A stretch of 64,000 nucleotides of DNA, taken from positions 186,001-250,000 of the forward strand of contig NZ_RQJW01000005.1 in the NCBI RefSeq assembly GCF_004028635.1, written 5' to 3'. Below are positions 51,258 to 60,482 of this stretch, in pieces (the first letter of the stretch is position 1; every line of letters begins with the position of its first letter). Made by a program: the position numbers and the translations under genes. Below the pieces are notes generated by a model. The model saw nothing but the letters and a program-made list of their open reading frames with translations, was not told where the DNA came from and did no database searches. The stretch is from Streptomyces cyaneus. Lineage in GTDB: Bacteria > Actinomycetota > Actinomycetes > Streptomycetales > Streptomycetaceae.

Positions 51258-52580
51258 TCAGCCGAGCAGGACCACCTCGACCTCGCTGCCGGGCTCGACG
51301 CTCTCCACGTCCTCGGGGACCACGATCAGCGCGTCCGCGTGCGCCAGGGCCGCGATCAGATGGGATCCGGCGCCGCCGACCGGCCGCACCGCGCCGTCGG
51401 CGTACGTCCCGCGCAGGAACTGTCTGCGTCCCTTGGGCGAGGTCAGCGCCTTGTCCGCGGTCAGGGTGGCGGTCGCCTTCGGCCGGTGGACGTCCTCCAG
51501 GCCCATCAAGGTGCGGATCGCGGGGCGCACGAACAGTTCGAAGGAGACGTACGACGACACCGGGTTGCCCGGGAGCGCGAGCAGCGGGGTGTGGTCGGGG
51601 CCGATGGAGCCGAAGCCCTGGGGCTTGCCGGGCTGCATGGCGAGCTTGCGGAACTCGACACCGGCTCCGGCCTCGTCCTCGTCGCCGACGTGGGACAGCG
51701 CCTCCTTGACGACGTCGTACGCCCCGACGCTGACCCCGCCGGTGGTGACCATGAGGTCGGCGCGGACGAGCTGGTCCTCGATGGTGGAGCGCAGGGTCTC
51801 GGCGTCGTCGGCGACGGCGCCCACGCGGTAGGCGATGGCGCCGGCGTCCCGGGCGGCCGCGGTGAGGGCGAAGCTGTTGGAGTCGTAGATCTGGCCACTG
51901 CCCAGGTCCTCGTCGGGCTGGACGAGTTCGCTGCCGGTGGACATGACGACCACGCGCGGGCGTGGGCGCACGCGGACCGTGCCGCGGCCGATCGCGGCGA
52001 GCAGGGCGATCTGCGGTGGGCCGAGGACGGTGCCGGCTTCGAGGGCGCGGTCGCCGGACTTCACGTCGCTGCCCTTCGCGCGTACGTGCGCGCGTGCCTC
52101 CGCCGGGCGGTACACGTGCACATCGCCCTGGGCGCCCTCGGGGGCCAGACTGCGGGCCTGCATCCCGGTGACCGGGCCCTCGCCGAGGCCGCCGTCGGTC
52201 CACTCCACCGGTACGACGGTTTCGGCGCCGGGCGGCAGCGGGGCGCCGGTCATGATGCGGGCGGCCTGGCCGGGGCCCACGTGAATCAGCTCGGCCTGGC
52301 CCGCCGCCACGTCCCCGACGACCTCCAGGACGGCGGGGAACTCCTCGCTCGCGCCCGCGACATCCGCGACCCGCACCGCGTACCCGTCCATGGAGCTGTT
52401 GTCGAACGGCGGCAGGGAGACCTGCACCGTGACGTCCTCGACCAGGACACAGCCCTGGGCGTCGAGGAGTTGCAGCTCGATGGGTTCGAGGGGGCGGACG
52501 GTCGCGAGGATGTCCTCCAGGTGTTCGTCCACCGACCAGAGGTGGTCCTGGCCGGCGGGGCGGGTCGCGGCGGTGCTCAA
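51258..52580 (-). CDS. moeA: Gephyrin-like molybdotransferase (MoeA/Glp)
   Basis: 440 aa from a TTG start, GAGGAGATG upstream in the galU 3' end. MoeA N-domains (PPFDNSSMDGYAV, IMTGAPLPPGAETVVP), the molybdopterin-binding domain (STGSELVQPDEDL, DSNSFALTAAARDAGA, TTGGVSVGAYD, LPGNPVSSYVSFELFV) and a C-terminal barrel. It inserts molybdate into adenylated molybdopterin. Because it sits between galU and rimJ-sepX, it is probably the orthologue of corynebacterial Glp, which has a separate role in cell division with GlpR; both roles may coexist. Confidence 0.93.
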   Translation of the reverse strand: MSTAATRPAGQDHLWSVDEHLEDILATVRPLEPIELQLLDAQGCVLVEDVTVQVSLPPFDNSSMDGYAVRVADVAGASEEFPAVLEVVGDVAAGQAELIHVGPGQAARIMTGAPLPPGAETVVPVEWTDGGLGEGPVTGMQARSLAPEGAQGDVHVYRPAEARAHVRAKGSDVKSGDRALEAGTVLGPPQIALLAAIGRGTVRVRPRPRVVVMSTGSELVQPDEDLGSGQIYDSNSFALTAAARDAGAIAYRVGAVADDAETLRSTIEDQLVRADLMVTTGGVSVGAYDVVKEALSHVGDEDEAGAGVEFRKLAMQPGKPQGFGSIGPDHTPLLALPGNPVSSYVSFELFVRPAIRTLMGLEDVHRPKATATLTADKALTSPKGRRQFLRGTYADGAVRPVGGAGSHLIAALAHADALIVVPEDVESVEPGSEVEVVLLG

Positions 52581-52584
52581 ATCG

Positions 52585-53487
52585 CTACATCTCCTCGGCT
52601 ACGTAACTGCGAAGCCAGGTCCGGAAGTCCGGGCCCAGGTCTTCACGTTCGCATGCGAGTCGGACAATGGCACGCAGATAGTCGCCCCGGTCACCGGTGT
52701 CATAGCGGCGGCCCTTGAAGACGACGCCGTGCACCGGGCCGCCGACCTTCTCGTCCTGCGAGAGCTGCTGGAGGGCGTCGGTGAGCTGGATCTCGCCGCC
52801 GCGGCCCGGCTCGGTCTTGCGCAGTATGTCGAAGATGTGCGGGTCGAGGACGTAACGGCCGATGATCGCGTAGTTCGACGGGGCGTCCACGGCGGCAGGC
52901 TTCTCGACCAGGTCGTGGACCTTGACGACGTCACCGTCCTCGGTGGGGTCCACGGCCGCACAACCGTAGAGGTGGATCTGTTCGGGCGCGACCTCCATGA
53001 GCGCGATGACGCTGCCGCCGCGCTGCTCCTGCACCTCGACCATCCGCTTGAGCAGCGGGTCGCGCGGGTCGATCAGGTCGTCGCCGAGCAGGACGGCGAA
53101 GGGCTCGTGGCCGACGTGCGGGGCGGCGCACAGCACGGCGTGGCCGAGGCCCCTGGGGTCGCCCTGGCGCACGTAGTGCATGGTGGCGAGGTCGCTGGAC
53201 TCCTGCACCTTCGCGAGCCGGTCGGCGTCGCCCTTCTTCTGAAGGGCGGATTCCAGCTCGTAGTTGCGGTCGAAGTGGTCCTCCAGGGGGCGCTTGTTGC
53301 GGCCCGTGATCATGAGGACGTCGTCGAGGCCGGCGGAGACGGCCTCTTCGACCACGTACTGGATCGCCGGCTTGTCGACGACCGGCAGCATCTCCTTGGG
53401 AGTGGCTTTGGTGGCCGGCAGGAAGCGGGTACCTAGGCCCGCTGCGGGGATGACAGCCTTGCTGATCCGAGGGTGTGACTGAGTCAT
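52585..53487 (-). CDS. galU: UTP--glucose-1-phosphate uridylyltransferase
   Basis: 300 aa from an ATG; ATG at 53487 preferred over a further upstream start. Nucleotidyltransferase motifs AVIPAAGLGTRFLPATKATPKEM (N-terminal), DKPAIQYVVEEA, LLGDDLI and VEKP. It makes UDP-glucose for polysaccharides, trehalose and teichoic-acid-type polymers. It heads the operon with moeA/glp, moaC, mog and rimJ. It diverges from the folate cyclo-ligase gene. Confidence 0.95.
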   Translation of the reverse strand: MTQSHPRISKAVIPAAGLGTRFLPATKATPKEMLPVVDKPAIQYVVEEAVSAGLDDVLMITGRNKRPLEDHFDRNYELESALQKKGDADRLAKVQESSDLATMHYVRQGDPRGLGHAVLCAAPHVGHEPFAVLLGDDLIDPRDPLLKRMVEVQEQRGGSVIALMEVAPEQIHLYGCAAVDPTEDGDVVKVHDLVEKPAAVDAPSNYAIIGRYVLDPHIFDILRKTEPGRGGEIQLTDALQQLSQDEKVGGPVHGVVFKGRRYDTGDRGDYLRAIVRLACEREDLGPDFRTWLRSYVAEEM

Positions 53488-53581
53488 GCCCGACACCATA
53501 TCCGGTGCCTTTGCAGGGAATCTGAGGCTCCGGTTAATTGGCTCTCATATGAGCGCATAAGGAAGGGTTCGGGAACGACCA

Positions 53582-54202
53582 GTGAGTCACAGCGGGCGTC
53601 CGGCCGAGACTGACAAGCGAACGTTGCGGCGAGAGTTCGTCTCGGTGAGGAACAGGTTGACGGCCGATGACCTGCGAGCATCGGCGACCGCGCTGGCCGG
53701 GCGGGCACTGGAGCTGCCCGAGCTGGCGCATGCACGCACGGTGGCGGCGTACGTCTCCGTGGGGAGTGAACCCGGCACGCTCGCACTGCTGGACGCGCTG
53801 CGCGCGCGGGGCGTGCGCGTCCTGCTGCCCGCCCTGCTGCCCGACAACGACCTCGACTGGGGCGCGTACACGGGAGAGGGGTCCCTCGCCCGCGTCCAAC
53901 ACGGCGGAAAGATGGCCCTCTTCGAGCCCGCCGGCGAGCGCCTCGGCCCGGACGCCGTGACCGACGCCGACGTCGTGCTGCTGCCGGGCCTCGCGGTCGA
54001 CGCGCGCGGGATGCGGCTGGGGCGCGGCGGGGGGTCCTACGACCGCGTCCTCGCCCGGCTGGAAGGCGCGGGGGCTCATCCCTCGCTCGTTGTGCTGCTG
54101 TACGACTCCGAGGTCGTCGAGCACGTCCCCGAAGAGCCGCACGACCGGCCGGTGCACGCGGTGGTGACGCCGTCGGGCGCGCGCCGCTTCCGGGAGCCCT
54201 GA
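53582..54202 (+). CDS. 5-formyltetrahydrofolate cyclo-ligase
   Basis: 206 aa from a GTG. DKRTLRREFVSVRNRLTADD, VAAYVSVGSEPGTLALL, LLPGLAVDARGMRLGRGGGSYDRVLARL (the phosphate/ATP loop) are the family signatures. It converts 5-formyl-THF to 5,10-methenyl-THF with ATP. Its pairing divergent to galU is conserved in actinobacteria. It is closed by a strong shared terminator. Confidence 0.94.
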   Translation: MSHSGRPAETDKRTLRREFVSVRNRLTADDLRASATALAGRALELPELAHARTVAAYVSVGSEPGTLALLDALRARGVRVLLPALLPDNDLDWGAYTGEGSLARVQHGGKMALFEPAGERLGPDAVTDADVVLLPGLAVDARGMRLGRGGGSYDRVLARLEGAGAHPSLVVLLYDSEVVEHVPEEPHDRPVHAVVTPSGARRFREP

Positions 54203-54240
54203 GCCACGCTCCTCACGCGCTCCTCACGCACTTCTCATGC

Positions 54241-54276
54241 GAACGGGCCCTCCACGCGTGCGTGGAGGGCCCGTTC
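54241..54276. terminator. Very strong bidirectional terminator
   Basis: GAACGGGCCCTCCACG (54241-54256) pairs without mismatch with CGTGGAGGGCCCGTTC (54261-54276) around a 4-nt loop, between the convergent folate and penicillin acylase genes. Confidence 0.92.
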
Positions 54277-54309
54277 AGCGTTTCACCTCAGCCGTTCACC
54301 GTCGGCGAC

Positions 54310-57072
54310 TCACGGCTTGAGCACCAGGGTGTCGCTCGTGCTCTCGTCGACCGCGCCGTCCGAGAAGGACCAGTCGAGCAGTTCGCCGTCGGCCCACTTG
54401 TCCGTCTGGTCGGTGTAGTGGGCGCTGTAGGCGTGCCCGGACGCGCCGGTGAGGTTGATCCACTTCGACTTGTCGAGATCGCCGAGGTTGACCACCATCC
54501 GCATCGACGGCACCCATACGACGCCGTAGCCGCCGGCGGCGTTCCAGCCCGAGGCGTTGACCGTGGCCTCGCCGCCGCTGAGCTTCCAGGGGCCGCGGTT
54601 GAGGACGTACTGCAGGAAGCCGGGGCCGTCCGTGCCGATGGTCTGGTTCTTCAGGAACAGGCGGTGCAGCCGGCCCCAGCTCCAGGTGTCGATGTCCTTG
54701 CCGAGCTTGGCGGTCAGCTCCCAGCGGGCGTCGATCATGGCGCGCTTGAACAGATCGTCGCGGTTGTCGCTCGCCCCCGGCCGGGTGAGCGACTTGGGCG
54801 TGGACCACCAGTCGCTCTTCTGGTCGTCCATGAGTGTGCGGACGACCTCGAACCAGCGGTCGCCGCCGTCCGGCTGCGCCTGGTCGGTGTCGCGCTCGCC
54901 GCACTCGCGCACCTTGTTCGTCTCGTCCGCGGGCCCGGTGGTGTTGACGGGATCGACCCACAGGCACTGGCCCTCGACCCGCAGCTCCTTGGGTAGCTTG
55001 TTGCCGAAGGCGAGCTTGAGGATGTTGCGCCAGACCGAGTTGAAGTAGGCGGCCGCCGCCGAGTCGGCGTCCTGGGTGTAGTCCCAGCCCTCCAGGAGCT
55101 CCTGCGCCTCGCGGACGTCCTTGTCCGCGATGTCGATCTTCAGCAGCTTGGGCACCAGCAGCTTGGCGATCTCGCTGCTGTTGTCCAGCTGCATCTGGCG
55201 CATGTCGTCGGTGGAGATCTTGCCGCCGTCGTCGATCTTCGACTGGATCAGGTCCGTGATGCGCTGGCTGCGGGCGCCGTAACCCCAGTCCGTGGTGAGC
55301 GTGTAGGGGTACTTGGCCTTGTCGACCACGGCCTGATTGGCGGTGACGATGTAGCCGCGGGACGGGTTGTACTCGTACGGCAGCTCGTCCTCGTCGATGT
55401 AGCCGGTCCAGCGGGACTTGGAGTCCCAGCCCGGTGCCGGGACGGAGCCGTCGTAGCCCTGCGCGCGCGTGGGGATCTTTCCGGGCAGCGTGTAGCCGAT
55501 GTTGTCCTTGGTGTCGGCGTAGATCAGGTTCTGCGAGGGCACGTCGAACAGGGCGGCCGCGGCGCGGAAGTCGCTCCAGTTCGCCGCCCGGTCCATGGCG
55601 AACACGGCGTCCATGGTGGTGCCCGGGCTCAGCGCGGTCCAGCGCAGCGCGATGCCGTAGCCGTCGCCGCGGTCGGGGGCGGCGGTGTCGACGGCGGCCT
55701 TCCTGCCGACCTTCACGAGCTCGCTGCTGCGGTCGGACAGCAGCGGCATCCCGTCCTTGGTCTCCCGGACGACGATCTTCTTGGGCGAGCCGCCGGCGAC
55801 CTTGATGGTCTCCTCGCGCGCGATGAAGGGCACCGTCTTGCCGTCGTACAGGTAACCGTCGCCGGAGAGCTTCTCCAGGTAGAGGTCGGTGACGTCGACG
55901 CCGGAGTTGGTCATGCCCCAGGCGATGTTCTGGTTGTGGCCGATGACCACGCCGGGCATGCCCGCGAAGGTGTAGCCGGTGACGTCGTACTGGCACGCGC
56001 TGGAGACCGAGCGGCAGTGCAGGCCCATCTGGTACCAGACGGACGGCAGCGACGCCGACAGGTGCGGGTCGTTCGCCAGCAGCGGCTTGCCGGTGATCGT
56101 GTACTTCCCGCGGACCACCCAGGAGTTCGAGCCGATGCCGTTGCCGTTCACGCCGACGGCCGTCGGGAGGTCGTCCAGGACGTTCTGCAGGCCCGACAGC
56201 TGGCTCTGCAGGCCGGTGCTGCCCGAGGTGGAGGCCGTGCCCGCCGTGCCGCTCGTGGACGAGCCCGCGGAGGACGTGGCGCCGTTCTGCTGGAACGTCT
56301 TGGTGACCTCGTCGTACTGGCCCGCCTGGACGATCGTCTTGTTGCGGCTGTACGGATAGTCCGGGTACAGGTCCGCGATCTCCTTGGGACCGAGGCGGCT
56401 GGTCATCAGGGCGCGGTCGATCTCGTCCTGCATGTTGCCGCGCAGGTCCCAGGCCATCGCCTTCAGCCAGGAGATCGAGTCGACCGGGGTCCACTTCTGC
56501 GGCTTGTAGTCGTTGGTGAGCCCGAGGGCCGCGTACTCCAGGGAGATGTCCTTGTTGTCCTTGCCGTCCAGGTAGGCGTTGACACCCTTGGCGTAGGCCT
56601 GGAGGTACTTCTTGGTGGAGGCCGACAGCGTCTTGTCGTACTCCTGCTGCGCGATCCGGTCCCAGCCGAGAGTGCGCAGGAACTCGTCGTTGTCGACCTG
56701 ACTCTTGCCGAACATCTCCGACAGGCGCCCGGACGTCATGTGACGGCGCACGTCCATCTCGTAGAACCGGTCCTGCGCCTGGACGTAGCCCTGCGCCATG
56801 AACAGGTCCTCGTCGGAGGAGGCGTAGATCTGCGGGATGCCGTAGTCGTCGCGCTTCACGTCGACGGGCCCGGACAGGCCCGCGAGCGTGAGGGAGCCCT
56901 TGGTCTGCGGGAAGGAGGCACGGACGGTACTGATGGACCAGTACGCCCCGCCGGTGACGCCTCCGATGAGGGCCAGCACCAGCACGAGAACGAGCAGGCG
57001 GGCTCTGCGCCCCTTCTTCCTGCCGGACTTGCCGGGCTGCTGACCCGTGGAGGCGGTGGTGTTGGGGGGCAT
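54310..57072 (-). CDS. Membrane-anchored penicillin acylase family amidohydrolase
   Basis: 920 aa from an ATG; the frame extends to 57195 without support. A basic N-tail and TM (26-45, RLLVLVLVLALIGGVTGG) anchor it outside. It is an Ntn-hydrolase: the alpha part holds DDYGIPQIYASSDEDLFMAQGYVQAQDR and the beta part starts at Ser315 in GIGSNSW, the nucleophile freed by autoprocessing. A Ser/Thr/Gly-rich linker (about 275-300) lies before the cut. It could deacylate acyl-homoserine lactones, penicillins or cyclic lipopeptides. AHL or lipopeptide acylases are common in this group; the substrate is unknown. Confidence 0.92.
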   Translation of the reverse strand: MPPNTTASTGQQPGKSGRKKGRRARLLVLVLVLALIGGVTGGAYWSISTVRASFPQTKGSLTLAGLSGPVDVKRDDYGIPQIYASSDEDLFMAQGYVQAQDRFYEMDVRRHMTSGRLSEMFGKSQVDNDEFLRTLGWDRIAQQEYDKTLSASTKKYLQAYAKGVNAYLDGKDNKDISLEYAALGLTNDYKPQKWTPVDSISWLKAMAWDLRGNMQDEIDRALMTSRLGPKEIADLYPDYPYSRNKTIVQAGQYDEVTKTFQQNGATSSAGSSTSGTAGTASTSGSTGLQSQLSGLQNVLDDLPTAVGVNGNGIGSNSWVVRGKYTITGKPLLANDPHLSASLPSVWYQMGLHCRSVSSACQYDVTGYTFAGMPGVVIGHNQNIAWGMTNSGVDVTDLYLEKLSGDGYLYDGKTVPFIAREETIKVAGGSPKKIVVRETKDGMPLLSDRSSELVKVGRKAAVDTAAPDRGDGYGIALRWTALSPGTTMDAVFAMDRAANWSDFRAAAALFDVPSQNLIYADTKDNIGYTLPGKIPTRAQGYDGSVPAPGWDSKSRWTGYIDEDELPYEYNPSRGYIVTANQAVVDKAKYPYTLTTDWGYGARSQRITDLIQSKIDDGGKISTDDMRQMQLDNSSEIAKLLVPKLLKIDIADKDVREAQELLEGWDYTQDADSAAAAYFNSVWRNILKLAFGNKLPKELRVEGQCLWVDPVNTTGPADETNKVRECGERDTDQAQPDGGDRWFEVVRTLMDDQKSDWWSTPKSLTRPGASDNRDDLFKRAMIDARWELTAKLGKDIDTWSWGRLHRLFLKNQTIGTDGPGFLQYVLNRGPWKLSGGEATVNASGWNAAGGYGVVWVPSMRMVVNLGDLDKSKWINLTGASGHAYSAHYTDQTDKWADGELLDWSFSDGAVDESTSDTLVLKP

Positions 57073-57299
57073 CGCTGTCCTTGCTGTCCTAACGCGAGCG
57101 GCAGGCGGTCCTGGAGTGCTGGAGCAACCATAGGCGCAGGGCCTGGTCCCACTTGACGCGGACTGGGGAACCAGCACGGACGGACGTTCGATCATGCCCG
57201 GCCGAGGTCAAGAAATCGTCAAGAGTTAGGTAAGGTAACGAAGTAGTTGGGTGCGGAGAACCGCCACTTCGTGTCCTATGTACGTGAGCCCACGCGCGC

Positions 57300-58829
57300 G
57301 TGCGCGGGGGCCAGGGAAGGGAACGGCCGCTGACTGTCCACGACCTCAACCAGCTCCTGCTCGTCTGCTCGCTCGTCCTGCTCGTCGCCGTCGCAGCGGT
57401 CCGGATCTCCTCGCGCAGCGGGCTCCCCAGCCTGCTCGTGTACCTGGGCATCGGCGTGCTCATGGGCCAGGACGGCATCGGCGGCATCCGCTTCGACGAT
57501 GCCGAGCTGACCCAGGTCATCGGGTACGCGGCGCTGGTCGTGATCCTGGCCGAAGGTGGTCTGGGCACGAAGTGGAAGGAGATCAAGCCGGCGCTTCCGG
57601 CCGCCTCCGCGCTGGCGCTGGTCGGGGTCTCGGTGAGCGTCGGGGTCACGGCGACGGCCGCGCACTACCTGGTCGGGCTGGAGTGGCGGCAGGCGCTGAT
57701 CATCGGGGCGGTCGTCTCCTCCACTGATGCCGCCGCGGTCTTCTCCGTCCTGCGGAAGATCCCCCTCCCCTCACGCGTGACGGGCACCTTGGAGGCCGAG
57801 TCCGGCTTCAACGACGCCCCCGTGGTGATCCTGGTCGTCGCCTTCTCCCAGTCCGGTCCGATCGAGCACTGGTACGCGCTGCTGGGCGAGATAACCCTGG
57901 AGCTGGCCATCGGCGCCGCCATCGGCATCGCGGTGGGCTGGCTGGGCGCCTGGGGCCTGAGGCACGTGGCGCTGCCCGCCTCCGGCCTCTACCCGATCGC
58001 CGTCATGGCCATCGCCGTCACCGCCTACGCGGCGGGCGCCTCGGCACACGGCAGCGGCTTCCTGGCGGTGTACCTGGCCTCGATGGTGATGGGCAACGCG
58101 CGACTGCCGCACTGGCCCGCCACACGCGGGTTCGCCGACGGGCTCGGCTGGATCGCCCAGATCGGCATGTTCGTCCTGCTCGGCCTGCTGGTCACCCCGC
58201 ACGAGCTGGGCGACGACATCCTGCCCGCGCTGCTCATCGGGCTGGTGCTGACGATGGTGGCGCGCCCGCTGAGCGTCGTCGCGTGCCTGACGCCGTTCCG
58301 CGTCCCCTGGCGGGAGCAGGCACTGATGTCCTGGGCCGGGCTGCGCGGCGCCGTGCCCATCATCCTGGCGACGATCCCCATGGTGGGCGGCGTCGAGGAC
58401 AGCCGCCGCATCTTCAACATCGTCTTCGTGCTGGTCGTCGTCTACACCCTGGTCCAGGGTCCGACGCTGCCCTGGCTCGCCCGCAAGCTGCACCTCGGCC
58501 AGGGCCCCGAGGCCGCCGACCTCGGCATCGAGTCGGCGCCGCTGGAGCGGCTGCGCGGACATCTGCTGTCCGTCGCGATCCCCGACGGCTCGAAGATGCA
58601 CGGCGTCGAGGTCCACGAGCTGCGGCTGCCCGCCGGAGCGGCCGTCACCCTCGTCGTCCGCGACGGAAAATCTTTCGTTCCGCTGCCGACGACGGTGCTG
58701 CGGCTCGGGGACGAGCTGCTCGTGGTCGCCACGGATCCGGTACGGGACGCCGCGGAGCGCCGGCTGCGTGCCGTGGGGGCCGGGGGCAAGCTGGCCGGGT
58801 GGCTGGGGACCAACGGGGCGACCCGATAG
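57300..58829 (+). CDS. Cation/proton antiporter (CPA1, NhaP2-type)
   Basis: 509 aa from GTG 57300; the better ribosome site (GGAAGGGAAC) precedes a CTG at 57330 that would give LTVHDLNQLLLV, the usual family N-terminus, so a CTG start is possible. Twelve or so helices, the SSTDAAAVFSVLR ion-binding motif, AESGFNDAPVVILVV (Asn-Asp pair), LRGAVPIILA, and a C-terminal TrkA_C domain (about 410-495, LPAGAAVTLVVRDGK). It exchanges K+ or Na+ for H+. A tandem 13-bp duplication spans its stop. Confidence 0.9.
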   Translation: MRGGQGRERPLTVHDLNQLLLVCSLVLLVAVAAVRISSRSGLPSLLVYLGIGVLMGQDGIGGIRFDDAELTQVIGYAALVVILAEGGLGTKWKEIKPALPAASALALVGVSVSVGVTATAAHYLVGLEWRQALIIGAVVSSTDAAAVFSVLRKIPLPSRVTGTLEAESGFNDAPVVILVVAFSQSGPIEHWYALLGEITLELAIGAAIGIAVGWLGAWGLRHVALPASGLYPIAVMAIAVTAYAAGASAHGSGFLAVYLASMVMGNARLPHWPATRGFADGLGWIAQIGMFVLLGLLVTPHELGDDILPALLIGLVLTMVARPLSVVACLTPFRVPWREQALMSWAGLRGAVPIILATIPMVGGVEDSRRIFNIVFVLVVVYTLVQGPTLPWLARKLHLGQGPEAADLGIESAPLERLRGHLLSVAIPDGSKMHGVEVHELRLPAGAAVTLVVRDGKSFVPLPTTVLRLGDELLVVATDPVRDAAERRLRAVGAGGKLAGWLGTNGATR

Positions 58830-58850
58830 GGCGACCCGATGGGGCGACCA
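58815..58850 (+). repeat. 13-bp tandem repeat spanning the antiporter stop
   Basis: GGGGCGACCCGAT (58815-58827), AGGGCGACCCGAT (58828-58840) and a partial GGGGCGACCA (58841-58850) run directly across the TAG at 58827-58829. Confidence 0.9.
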
Positions 58851-59113
58851 AAACGGGGCCGCCGTATCGCAGGTGAAGCACCGAGTAGTGCTCATTTTCA
58901 CAGGATCAACGGGCCCCGCTCCCTGTACTATGCAGGCGTAACCCAGATCGAACCAACTCTGCCTGACGCAGAGCTGGCGCGACCGTATGGCGGCCGTGAC
59001 GTCCTTCCTCGATGGGCGCCGGTATCTACCGCAGTTCCGCGCGACAGGACAGCTCTCGGCGCCGCCCCCCACCCGACGGGGCCGTGCTACCAGGCGGCAG
59101 AAAGGCACGGGCC

Positions 59114-60415
59114 GTGGCATCCACGGTCACCATCGAGCCGTCGGAGGAGTCGAAGGACTCGTCGGCCTCATCCCGCCCGGGATACGGACAGCTGCTGCGC
59201 ACCCGCGGCGCCTGGACGTTCCTGCTGCCCGGCTTCGCGGCGCGTCAGCCGTTCGCGATGCTGACCATCTCCATCGTGCTGCTCGTCCAGCACACCACCG
59301 GTTCGTACGGTGCGGCGGGCGCCGCCGCCGCCGTCACCGGCGTCTCCATGGCGCTGTTCGCGCCCTACAGCGGCCGTCTCGCCGACCGCTACGGACAGCG
59401 CACCGTGCTGATCCCCGGCGTGCTGGTGCACACCCTGTCGGGCCTGACCCTGACTGCGCTCGCCCTGAACCACGCCCCCTTGTGGGCGCTCTTCGTGGCG
59501 GCCGTGCCGACCGGCGCCTCGGTGCCGCAGGTCGGGCCCATGGTGCGGGCCCGCTGGGGCGTGAAGCTCCAGGGCTCGCCCCTGATGACGACCGCGGCCG
59601 CCTTCGAGTCGGTCACGGACGAGCTGACCTTCGTCGTCGGCCCGCTGCTGGCCACCGCGCTGTGCACCGCCGTCGACCCGGCCGCGGGCCTGGTCACGGA
59701 GGCCGCGCTCACACTGCTCGGCGGTCTGCTGTTCGCCGCGCAGAAGAGCACCCAGCCCTCGGTCACCGTCGACGGGCACGCACGCGTGGAGCACGCTTCC
59801 GCGCTGCGCGTCCCCGGCGTGCGCGTACTGATCGTGACCTTCCTCGGCATCGGCTCGGTCTTCGGCGGCATGCAGGTCTCCCTGGCCGCCTTCACGGAGT
59901 CGATCGGCGAGCCCGGCCTGAACGGGGTCCTGTACGGCACCTTCGCCGCGGGCAACATGCTCTCCGGCATCGCCTGCGGCGCCATCGCCTGGAAGGTGGC
60001 CCCGCAGCGCCGCCTCGTCGTCGGGTACGCCGCCCTCGCGCTGGCGGCCTCCGGGCTGTGGGCCGCGCACTCGGTGCTCGTCCTGGCCGGCCTCGGCCTG
60101 CTCGTCGGCATGTGCATCGCGCCCGCGCTGATCACCGGGTACACGCTGGTCGAGGACCTGGTCCCGGCCGGCGCCCGCACCGAGGCCTTCACCTGGCTCA
60201 CGGGCGCGGTCGCGCTCGGCCAGGCCGCCGCCGTCACGGTCGCCGGACAGCTGGAGGACCGCTTCTGGGGCGGCGCCGGATTCCTGGTGCCGATGGGCGG
60301 CACGCTGCTCGCCCTGGCGACCCTGGTGGCGCTGCGCTCGCGGCTGTCGGCGCGACCCCGCGGCCGTACCGTCGCACGTGGCGTCGGTCACCGAGTCCCG
60401 GTGGCAGTGGACTGA
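59114..60415 (+). CDS. MFS permease
   Basis: 433 aa from a GTG (MASTVTIEPSEES); an open frame from 59012 lacks family support. About twelve helices with the MFS loop GRLADRYGQRTVLIP. It resembles bacterial sugar-efflux/multidrug MFS proteins, but no substrate can be assigned. It stands alone downstream of the antiporter, and its 284-bp leader has no recognised element except the stop-spanning repeat and a TACTAT-like -10 near 58926. Confidence 0.85.
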   Translation: MASTVTIEPSEESKDSSASSRPGYGQLLRTRGAWTFLLPGFAARQPFAMLTISIVLLVQHTTGSYGAAGAAAAVTGVSMALFAPYSGRLADRYGQRTVLIPGVLVHTLSGLTLTALALNHAPLWALFVAAVPTGASVPQVGPMVRARWGVKLQGSPLMTTAAAFESVTDELTFVVGPLLATALCTAVDPAAGLVTEAALTLLGGLLFAAQKSTQPSVTVDGHARVEHASALRVPGVRVLIVTFLGIGSVFGGMQVSLAAFTESIGEPGLNGVLYGTFAAGNMLSGIACGAIAWKVAPQRRLVVGYAALALAASGLWAAHSVLVLAGLGLLVGMCIAPALITGYTLVEDLVPAGARTEAFTWLTGAVALGQAAAVTVAGQLEDRFWGGAGFLVPMGGTLLALATLVALRSRLSARPRGRTVARGVGHRVPVAVD

Positions 60416-60482
60416 ACGGCTGGAATACGACACACTTGACCGTCGTTAGCACTCATCGAGTGAGAGTGCCAGGAGGAAGACA

